Origin: Circinella minor
Lineage: Eukaryota > Mucoromycota > Mucoromycetes > Mucorales > Lichtheimiaceae
Length of the DNA stretch: 64,000 bases
Assembly: GCA_016758965.1 (NCBI GenBank)
Contig: JAEPRB010000103.1
Coordinates: 1 to 64,000 of the forward strand
Direction of reading: 5' to 3'
The notes under the pieces were generated by a model that saw nothing but the letters and a program-made list of their open reading frames with translations, had not been told where the DNA came from and did not search any database. Positions 45,818 through 61,580 of the stretch are shown here, piece by piece. The translations under genes and the position numbers were made by a program. Within the stretch, counting starts at the first letter, position 1; every line of letters starts with the position of its first letter.

Positions 45818-48800
45818 CTAACAGTTCGAAGGTGGATAAATCTCCTCAACCACTGCTCCGTTTTGTGTAGATGAAATCAATAAACTAAACTTTTCTACTC
45901 TTTGCAATTTATCCAAACTAGCTTCAGTTACATTGACATAATCAAACACACCATTCAAACCAGTATATCCATCTTTCCAAAATTCAGTATCATTGAAACC
46001 GCCATTTTTGAACCGAGCATATACTTTGACATAGGCACCAGCAATAGGTCTTTGGTTGACCTTATCGGCAACACGTACCATACCGTACGATTCAACAAAA
46101 TGAACCAACAAAGAATGAGCAAAGTATGGTTTACGTCGTTTTAATCTACCGGCATTAACTTGAACAATAGCATGTGTCAGGTCGTTAGGTAATTGAATGC
46201 GACGCCTCTTGACATTTGTTTTACCAATACCAATCACTTCAAAAGATTCCAATTCCTCTCCATCACATTCTTCTGCTCCTTCATCCACATTCAAATCAAT
46301 CTTTTGTACCACATGTGGCTTGACCCAACCAGCATCTGATGATCGGTTGAAAGGATTATGAGAAAACATGACTTCAACATCCGTCTTGTAATACCGAATT
46401 TCAATTTCTTTCACCTTGGAATAACGGAGTAGAATTTCTTTCTGTTCCAGATCAAAGTCCAATACAGGTTCAGTAAGAATAGCTTGTGCTTGTTGTCTTT
46501 CTGGCATAACACTTGTGCCATCATCACCTGATCCATGATTCTTGTTTTGTTGTTGATGTTCAACTTCATCAATGTAATCTTGAAGACTTACAAACATTTT
46601 ACGCCATTTCAACTGACTGCAATTGATATGTTTTTCAACAATATCACGAACACCGCTGAGATCCAAAGTAGCTGGATCCATTTGGTCTGCACTTACACGA
46701 GTCTCTAAATAAGCACCAAGATAATCGTATTGGATCGTGGAAGCTGCTGCTGGGTCAATCCGTTGATATACTTGTCGTGCATCACCAATACGTTCTTGAA
46801 GTACTAAGTAAATGGTCAACACCAACAAATCATCGTTACTGGGTTTACGTTTTTCAGAAAGAAAATCGAGGAACGAAAGATACGACTTGTGTAATTCCTG
46901 GTTACGGATTTCAGGATTTGTTCCCAATGGATGTTGACGAGCAGGAATCACAGGTGAATATTCAAGCAAGGCTGGACGTTTATTAGACAAGGTAGAGGAT
47001 GAAATTAACGGTGATTCAAATACAATACCACATTTCTTGAGCAGATTCTTTTCATTTTCCAACAATTCCTTTATTGCTTCGGGGAATTTGTGATAGAGGG
47101 CATATTGCCATACAGCTGCTGAATAATATCGGCGATAACGAAGTGTATCAATAACCCTACGAGCGAATTCAGGCTGTCCCAAACGCCAACGTAATAGTCC
47201 AAAGTCAACTTTTTCGAGATTGGCTTGAAGCAAGTATGTCATGACGTGATCATCTGATCCACTATTTGATAAAGTAGACCATGAAGAAGAAGCAGAAACA
47301 ATATCGGGTGTTCTTACTTGAAGCTTCAATGGTGCTGTCGCACCAATCAACATGGATGTACGGGAGGAAACTGTGACAGGGAATTGACCAAATTCACCAC
47401 AAGATGGGAAATAAAAACTACCCACAACTGATTGCCAGGTAGAATAAGGTTGTAGTTGTAAAGTTTGGGATTTACAATAAGACGTATTTCCAGTAGGAAT
47501 AGACCCGACGGGTATTTGGAGTGTCACTTCGATGTCACATTTTTTCGAAGACACGTTACTAATAGCAACATGCCAACCGTATTCTGTTGCAGGCTCCATG
47601 TTGTTAGGGTCGACCATGTCTAATTCATCTTGACTGGTATTTTTGTTGTCCTTGTAAGAAAAGAAATTTTGACCCAAAAGAATACTAGGGTTCGTTGGTG
47701 GTGCGTTTTGTGCTTCCTATATTATTATATTTATATTGATTTAGTATAAAACAACACGTTTAATAATATTCTATTATATACTTTGCAGTACAAAGAAAAA
47801 AAGCCCAAGAGCTACTTGCCTTGAGTTGACGATAGAATACAAGACAAGGTGTTTCCGCGGTAATCACATTTTTGTTATTTGCAATATCAACATCTTGTCT
47901 CCATTGAGATTTAAAAGGTAAATCAGATAATGCAAGAACAAACATAACTTCGGTGAAGCAACTTGTTGCATGGATAAAGTTCTATATATTATATAAAGTT
48001 TTTTTTTTTGTTTATAAAGTTAACGTTATTTCCCCAAAGAAAATAGTATCCAGTTATTACATAATAAGAACAAAAAAAAAAAAAAAAGAGACATACCCCA
48101 GAAAGAAATTGTCCCGGTGCAACAGATTCCAAGTAATCAATCCAGAACCGATTTACGTTCGTCAACCTTCCTGACACTTGAGGTCCAAGATAACCCCTTT
48201 CTTTCCATTCCTTGGTCGGTTGAGTATATTGGAAAGGAACTTTCTTTGTTTGTCGTTGTCTCAACGCTTCTCGAAGTGCATTTTCTTTTTCTTCATCTTC
48301 TTCTTCCTCATCCTCGTCATCACTTACTATTGGAGCAGTGGGGCTATAATTTACATTTTCAAACGAAGATGGGCTAAAACCCACATCTAAATTGGATCTT
48401 TCTCCTTGTGGTGTAAGAGAAGCTTGTTGAACCATACTACTACCGAAGAGTGCTTGGTTGCTACCAGGTGGAGGTGGTCGAAACGCAGCTATTATACATA
48501 TTATTATTATTATTTTTTTGTTTATGTTAGTTAATATAAAGTTCTCTTAAAAACTTTTTTTTTTTAAAAAAAAAAAGTGGATTGGTATAATATCTACATC
48601 TCTTCGTTTTTTTACCCATTTTTAATGCCATTGGTGCTAAACCACCATACGCAAGATTATTTAGTCGTTCACCACGTTCAAGTACGCTCTCCATACCTTG
48701 CATTGCAAATGGAGCTTGACTCGCAGCTCCTGGAGCTGAAGGAGGCGGAGGAGGGGCACTAGAATAAAGTACAGGTTGTTGTTGGAGAGTACTTCCTGCC

Positions 48801-51800
48801 AATACGTAATCAAAGTTGGTATCCGTTGTGGGAGTATAAGCATCCAAAAAGGCCTGAAGCGTCACGGGTAAAAGATCTGGAATCTTTTTGGCCAATAATG
48901 ATTTTTCATAAATTGACAATTCTTCATACAACGAAATGGAATTTGCATAGATACGCAATGCAGCCATATCATCCAACAGATAATAATCGATAAATGTCTT
49001 GAACAATTTTGATTCTATACAAGGCTTGATGTGTTGAGCGAAAAAATCCGGGTCTTTGAACTTGATCCAGAGATTGAGTTCATGACACGCCCACTTGTCA
49101 TGTTTTTTTAATTTTTGTGTATCTGTGTAAGTGGGCCATTGTTTCAAAAACTCGAACGAAGTGAGGTCCACATTGGATGCCATGTTTCCAAACAGAGTAA
49201 ATAATTTTTCAAAAGAGTCAACAACTTCCCATTCATGATTCATATTTAATGTAAGTTCTTGTCCAGGTAAGAGTTCAGCAATAGCCTTGGATTGAACATA
49301 GTTTTCGGATGGTTCACCATGTTGACATAAGTCAGTAAGCCTGAGTTCTAACGAAACTTCGTCAAGGACACGTTGATCAATTAATACTTGTTCACCAGCA
49401 GTACCTCCAGTGCTACCGCTATTTTGTTGAAGAATAGCAATATGCAAAATATTGCCATCACCTAATAGTTCACGATCAATTACAAGCTGGCCTTGATCAT
49501 TTGGAGAGACAATTAATGCTGGAGCATCATGGTTAAGAAAAGCCAAGTCGTTGGTTGCATTGGTTGAATAAAAATCTCCACTTCCAATATTCGAGAAACC
49601 ATCACATCCCGTCATCATTTTGGGTCGAATAGATTGTCGTTCTTGTTTACCAGTAAATGTACGACCTTGTTCTAAATTACGATCTTGTGTAGTTGTTGTT
49701 CGACCTTCATCAGGATATATCAAAATGGATGGTTTGGTCAATGTACTACCAATCCATTTTTCGGCTCGTGCACGATTGAGTACATACTCAAATTCTTCAC
49801 TAAGTGTGCGACCTGTCAAAAAAGATGCTTCGGTATCCAATGAGGCCTCGATAAACTTGGGTGATGGGTAATCACCGGTAAGTAGTTTCGAAAGCGTCAT
49901 ACCGCTTTCAGGTACAAATGCACTTGCCGACACAATGGCACGTGTTGATTTCTTTAGTCCAGTAGAAAAATCATTCAAATCTACAACAACTTGCTTTTCA
50001 TTGACTTGAACGCCATGAATACTGAGAGGCTTGCGTGGACTTGCTTGAGCATATTTCTCTTTGCCAAACAACCAGTCTGCCCAATGACCTTTTTGTGCTT
50101 CCTCATTAGAAGATGCAATAACAATACATTCCATTTGAATAAATGGACGACCCTTGGATGCTAAATAAAATTGATAAGAGCCTTCTGGTAAACCTTTAAC
50201 ATCAATATGGGTCTCGTACCGTGTCACATTGTTGCTGAAATCATGAAGAATATTGTTGGTATTGTCTTCAAGAGTTTGAAAAATGTTACAGTATAGAAAA
50301 TTGCCAGGGAGTTTAAAAGATGTATCAGCTTGTTGATGCATACGGTGTGGTAATTTGGCGTTTGGAACCAAAAGGGGCCAATCTTTTCGAACTGGCGTTT
50401 GGATCTCGATTCGAGAAATATTTTCTAGCTTGCCCAAGCGGATAATACCCTTATCATTTGTTCGTAAATTTTGTTCAATTGGCGTGTAAGCAACCATTAC
50501 ATGCATCAATTGAATATGTACATCGGCATTACGTTGAGGTTCACCTACAAATATGTAAAATATGGGTGATAATCAGTAATGTATCTTGTATTTTGTGTTA
50601 ATATATTAAACGATAAGAAATAATTAGTATTACCATTCTTTCCAAGCACTTGAATAAAATAACCATTCGAATCCGTTCGCAAATAGGCACTTGACATAGC
50701 TTCCATAGATGTGAAATGTGTTGTATCTTTTGCTGCAACATCATAAGACATAGTACCATCGGCCGATTTAACTTGACCACGAATATAGAAAGTAAGAGAA
50801 CTCAAGGAACTTGGAGGTGTAAATTCAAATTCCATAGTCGTTTTTGCTTCTGATACATGTTGGGTAAAAGTACTCTTGACATCTCGGTTATTAGTTGCTT
50901 CCACTGTAAAAGTAACTGATTCCAATAATTGTAAAGGTACAGGTTGATCATAAATAGATAACTTGGGACTAACAACAACTTTAGTTTGTCGATTGGGTAC
51001 AAGACTTTCAGGGTTCACATAGCAATCCATTTCAAGATCATAATTTTCTTCTTTGCAAGTAAATTGTAAAGGTTCACAAAACTCGTCGTGTAAAATAAGC
51101 ATTTGACCTTCTGGAAGCTGTTGTCCAGTACCAGAGTTGTCATTTTCATTACTCATTTTAATATTAGGTTTGTATGGAATAAGAATGTTATGATCATCAT
51201 TAGGTTCAAAGTATTCGTTGTGATACAGAATTTTGGCATCCACTGGATCATTTTCCTCATCAAGAATACGGAATAAATGACCAGCAGAAGTATCTTTCCA
51301 AATATGTCGAAGTCGGCCCTATTTAAAATAGTTATCCATCAATACCAATTTATAATAAATGAGGACCTTCTCCCCCTTCCCCCAATCTAACATAGGCAAA
51401 ACTTTTACATTGAAAAAAATAAATAAAGTTACCTTTTGAATAATGGCACGACAACTTTTACGCCCACCGACAAAATCAATTACCCATGCGCCGCGACCAT
51501 TAAACACTTCAGGGGCTAGCTTTTCCAAATCGATAGTATCTTCCACGACTTGAATCGAAGGATATTGACTATAATCTAATTCCTTTTCCCACGTTGGACA
51601 AAGACCATCCACATTATCTACTTTAATTGATACTGCTGTAGGATGAAGACGCCAATACTGTTGTAAATCGATAGCAAAGACACGAATACTGACATGATGA
51701 ATATTTTTGACCTTAACTTGTAATTTGGTATTATCAATCAAGGGAGTATCTTTTTTCTTTTTATCGTTATTTAAAGTAGAATAACCAAAATTAAGTTCGG

Positions 51801-53150
51801 ATTTTTCAACAAGCGTATGATAACTATCACCCAAGACAGTACGCCAATGATCTTGTGATGCCACGGATGGAACGTGTGTTAATAAAATGACTCCATGCTT
51901 ATGTTTAAGCTCAGTTTCATAATTATCCAAATGTTCCAAAGTAAGATCGGGATTCTTAGTTAATGCACCTGCTAAATAAACTTCAATCAATTCTTGACGT
52001 TGAGTATGAGAAGGTCGTTGGAATGCCTATTTTTTTTTTTTTTTAAAAAAAAAAAAAAATTAAATTATATATATATTATTTCTCTTCACACCAAGTATTA
52101 CCAGGCTTTTACCTTAAAATAATAAGAATCATAACGAATATGACGCATTTTCCAATAAGCCTCGAACAATGTTTGATCATCAAACTGATTTTTTTGAAGC
52201 ACCAGTTCCTTTATCTTGTAGTAAAGAATCAAAGCCTTGAGTCCATTGTAATTTTCTCTCAATGTTTTAACAAATTCCCAAACAAGATCAACATTGTCAC
52301 CCAACTTGTTAATATAATTTTCAATCAATCTTGGCGATTTTTGTGTCTTCATTAACAATTCTAATTGTTCAATGGTCAAATTTTCCGTTTGAAATTGATT
52401 GATGTTACTAGTGAAGCTTTGTCTAAGGAATCGAGTCAATCGCTGTACAACATTTTTTCCATTATTTTTTGAAAGAGGAGTTGAAAGCAGTTCATGTAAA
52501 ATTTGTTGTTCTTTATCAGGATTGTCATAATGTTCACGTAAATGAGGGAATGCAAGAGTAGTTTCAATACGATCTTTACGTCCAATAGCTTTATCTAAAA
52601 CAAGAGTGGGCGTGAGAATCGTCGAATCAAAATCACCTGGTTTTACATGACGTGTAGGTTTAGGTGTTCCTATTTCTTGTTCACTTGTTTGGTGTTGGAA
52701 TGATAATGATTCGTCTTCATCTTCATCTTCATCTTCGTCTTCGTCTTCTTCTTCTTGTTGTTGATCAGATGAAGTATTTTCTGGATCATCATTGAATAAA
52801 TGAAGTTGATCACGAATATAAGCAGTTGATGTTGTCGGATCCAATGTATAAAGTAACAAATAAAATCTTGCACGAAGCTTATGATAGTTTGAAGTGGATA
52901 ATGAGCTATACTTGTGTAGCAAGTCTTGAATTTCAGCAACTACTTTGGATTCAGATTCGGTTGGTTGGCGTGGCTCAACATGATGATTACTTGACAAGAG
53001 AGTATCTTGAAGCTGTGCTAACAAAGTTAAACCGCGATAGTAGTACCAGTCATCGGAACCAGTAACGGCATATTGTTTTATAATTTCTTGGCGTTCTTCG
53101 AGAGTTATAGCAAACGCGTATTTCTCTTTTAAAGTTGGAATTGTAGGCAT
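45818..53150 (-). CDS. Giant intracellular alpha-2-macroglobulin-like protein of unknown function
   Basis: Seven exons encode about 2,200 residues. No signal peptide or membrane helix is seen: the start is MPTIPTLKEKYAFAITLEER (53150). Residues 1-350 are helical with a D/E run. Then several beta-sandwich blocks resemble macroglobulin domains: RGAWVIDFVGGRKSCRAIIQ, GHLFRILDEENDPVDAKILY, YDLEMDCYVNPESLVPNRQT, GYFIQVLGKNG and a C-terminal RPIAGAYVKVYARFKNGG, then FWKDGYTGLNGVFDYVNVTE. A helical middle region (KQWPTYTDTQKLKKHDKWACHELN) and proline-rich linkers (SSAPPPPPSAPGAASQ) separate them. I did not find the GCGEQ thioester motif. Large proteins with YSPVIPARQHPLG-like and YTGLNGVFDY-like blocks occur in protists, and I believe this is one of them, of unknown function. 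The start is the first ATG of a long first exon. Confidence 0.6.
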
Positions 53151-53556
53151 TTAATATTTAATGAATAGAATAAAAAAAGAAAAAAAAATGGTGGGAAATA
53201 AAAAGAGAAAGAAAAGAAAAAAAAAAAGAACACAGTAGTTTACTGAGGCTATATATTCTAAATGTCGGCTTTACTGCGGCTACATATACACACACACACA
53301 CACACACACATACACGGACATGCATATCATCTTGGAGTCCGAGTAAACTATTTTTTTTTTAACCCGCATTTCCAAAAAAAGAATTGAGAGCGAATAAAAT
53401 TTATAGTACAAGAGAGGAAGCACTGTTTTTAATTTTTATATATAATAAAAACAAAATATTATTGCATAACTAATCATAATATAAAAGTTAGAAATGGTAC
53501 ATGAGAAATATTTATAATTAAAATTTGGAGGAGAAAATAATTGTTTTTTTTTTTTT
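53151..53556. other. Intergenic region
   Basis: This holds the promoter of the giant protein and the 3' flank of SMC5. A CA repeat (about 53287-53310) is present. Confidence 0.7.
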
Positions 53557-58684
<5,128 letters not shown>

Positions 58685-59823
58685 GATTGCAACGCGACAG
58701 TTATTGGTTTTATGTCAAGTGGTATATATATAAAAAGAAAAAAAGTGAGAAAGAAAGAGAGACGCGAAATCTAAATCGCGCCAAGGCACGCGCCATCTTA
58801 ATTTTTTTTTTTTATTTTGTTACTAGGTACCAAGTATATATAATGATACTACTTTATTTACTTGACAACGTCGTTTTTTTTTTCTACTTATAAAATATGA
58901 TGCTACCACATATAGTATTTAATTTTTTTGAGGCGAATAACTATTGAAAAAGAAAAGCTTTATTTGACTTTTATACTATAATAAAAATACAATTAAAAAA
59001 AAAAGCACATTTAAACCTATACGTATAAACAGTCTGACCTTTTCATTTTCGTAATTAAAACTTTTTACATAAAGTGATTAATATTATCATAATGTGTAAT
59101 ACTCTAATTCTTTATCTTCTTTTTGTATTCCTAACTGTTTGATTCATACTAGTTTTCTGAACTTACATAAGCAGAGTAGTATAAAAAGCAATGCTACTGA
59201 AATATACATGGTGTACATAGCACGCTGTGATATAACCCCCCCCCATTAATTGGTAGTCAACAACAATAACTGCAATAATGACTCCGGCTACAAGTCCTGA
59301 TACTGTTAAAACTTGCTACAGGAGACAGTAAAAATAAAATGGAGAGTTAGTATATCCAATTTATTATTAAACAGCAATGATATGGTTTCCCGTCCAATCG
59401 AGTCATTAATTAGAAATAACATCTATAAGAACAGCGACTATCAAACAAGAAGTGAATAGATGATAACATTTTAAAATTGTAAAAGAAATATCAACTTGAT
59501 GATCGTGATAAATAATACTAGCATATTATGACTCTACCTTTAAATTTTATACTTGTTTTTAGTTAAAAACTAATCTAACAAGACACAAATGTCTCTGCTA
59601 TCTAAATATCAGTTATTTTACCAGCTATATAACTTAAAGATATTGTATTCCAGAGTTTGAATAAAAAACAAATGACAAGTATATAATGAAATTAAAAACC
59701 TATAACGGACTTTGAAAAAATAAAAAGAAAAATATAGAAATGAAATAAAAAAGAAACCGGGTTCTTTTCGATCTTTTTATTTTTCTTACCAATCAAACGA
59801 TTTTTGTACATTAAAAAAAAAAA
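58685..59823. other. Divergent promoter region of SMC5 and GRX5
   Basis: This region contains the promoters of the two divergent genes and an exon-like hydrophobic frame on the minus strand (59163-59315). A C-run (CCCCCCCC) lies near 59240. Confidence 0.5.
59163..59315 (-). CDS. Candidate orphan exon with membrane segment
   Basis: On the minus strand a TACTAAC branch-like motif (59346-59352), a pyrimidine-rich stretch and a CTGTAG acceptor are followed by a frame reading QVLTVSGLVAGVIIAVIVVD and continuing about 25 further residues. It closes at TAA inside a GTAAGT donor-like sequence. No matching 5' exon was found, and the family is not known. It could be a remnant of a transporter helix or a small gene. 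Confidence 0.2.
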   Translation of the reverse strand, partial: QVLTVSGLVAGVIIAVIVVDYQLMGGGYITACYVHHVYFSSIAFYTTLLM

Positions 59824-60302
59824 ATGAACTTTTTCCGTGCTGCTACACGTACTGTAAGTATTATTTAAAAATATAGAGAAATGAAATGAAAGAAAAAAGT
59901 TATAAAGAAAAATTAACATGTGTACCTGTCAATGTGATCTCTGCCTCTCACCCCCGTTCCTTTTTTTTATTTTTATTTTGCATGTGTGCCAAATGGGATC
60001 TAATTTTAAATTTATAATAGTCTACTCTTATTCGTCCTACGATTAATGCACGAGCTAATGGACCTATGTGGGCCCGTTGGTTGTCTGACTCTTTACGTCA
60101 ACAACTTGATAAAGTAAGAAATTTATAGAAAAAAAAAAGATATAAAGAAAGAGAAATTTACATGGTTATTTTTTTTTTTTAAATAATAATAGGATGTCAA
60201 GTCAAAGGATGTTGTATTGTTTATGAAGGGTACACCTGATCAACCTATGGTAAAATTAAAAGTTTAATTTAATAATGATTAAAAGGCGAAAATAATTAAT
60301 CT

Positions 60303-60333
<31 letters not shown>

Positions 60334-60603
60334 TAGTGTGGTTTCAGTCGTGCAGCAGTTCAAATTATGCAAGTTCAAGGTGTTGATTTTGATAAAGTAC
60401 AAACTTATAATGTATTGGAAGATGCTGATTTGAGACAAGGTATCAAGGAATATTCTGAATGGCCTACTATTCCTCAAGTTTATATTAAGGGTGAATTCGT
60501 TGGTGGTTGTGATATTTTACTTAATATGCATCAATCCGGTGATTTAGAAGATCTTTTGATTAAGGAAGGAATTGTACCAGAAGAATTGGCCGATCAACAA
60601 TAA
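59824..60603 (+). CDS. Mitochondrial monothiol glutaredoxin GRX5
   Basis: GRX5 transfers Fe-S clusters in mitochondria. Four exons join. Exon 1 (59824-59853) gives [10 protein letters not shown], and exon 2 continues [20 protein letters not shown], a basic, amphipathic mitochondrial targeting stretch. The third exon gives [19 protein letters not shown], and the last exon begins [18 protein letters not shown], so the monothiol CGFS active site straddles an intron. The conserved [19 protein letters not shown] glutathione-binding loop is intact. It ends EELADQQ. A TAA microsatellite (60304-60333) fills the intron before the CGFS exon. Confidence 0.95.
60304..60333. repeat. (TAA)n microsatellite in a GRX5 intron
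   Basis: About ten TAA units lie just before the acceptor of the exon beginning CGFS, so its length affects the intron end. Confidence 0.9.
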
Positions 60604-60896
60604 ATAATAAGAAACTTTTTTTTTTTTTTTTTTCAAATCGTATCTATAAAACATCTCTTCCAACAACTTTGTATTTACACAACACACATCCACACATCCA
60701 CACACATATTTACATAGATACACAATAACATCTCACCAATTTACAACTTTTCCTTCCCCCTCCCCCCTGTGATTAGAATGTTCTTTCTCGAAGAAAAAAA
60801 AAATTAAATCTTTCTTATTATTATCACTATTATAATAATATATAAACTGCATATCTGTTTTATAAAAAAATGTTTATTTGATGTTGTTTGTTATAC

Positions 60897-60928
<32 letters not shown>

Positions 60929-61106
60929 ATATAAATATATATTAGATAGGTACACAACAGAAAAATAAACAACAGACCAACAAATACATTTTAAGTCATA
61001 ATCTTCTTGTTCTTTTTTTTTTTTTTTATCTTCTTCTTCTTCTTTCTTTTTTAAACTCTTTTTTATTTTCACTTTTATTTTCTTTACTCTTATTTTGATA
61101 AGAAAT
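60604..61106. other. Intergenic region
   Basis: This is the 3' flank of GRX5 and the promoter of the Ca2+ ATPase. It contains several A/T runs. No gene is supported. Confidence 0.6.
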
Positions 61107-61547
61107 ATGGAAACAATTACGACAGCAAAAACCCCATTATTATTAACTTCTAAAGCAACAGCTACAACTAAAAATGATCTACTACTTTCTTCAGATGAAA
61201 AAAAATTCTCAATTACGCCAAAACAACTATGTGATATTATAGATTTTAAAAATACATCTAAATCATCCCTATTAGCCGATCTGGGTGGAATAAATGGTAT
61301 ATGTAAAAGTTTACAAGTGGAACCATCTGTAGGGTTAATGCCTGATGAATCTTTTAATCCATCTTATGGTATTGTTCATCATCCTCATCATCATCATCAT
61401 CTTAATTTAACAAATAAAAATGTACAACATGAACCGTTTCAGGAGCGTAAACAGATTTTTGGCAGGAATGAAATTCCTGAAGCACCTGTAAAAACAATTT
61501 TTTCTTTAATTTGGTCCGCTTATAATGATCAAACCCTCAGTAAGTAG

Positions 61548-61580
<33 letters not shown>

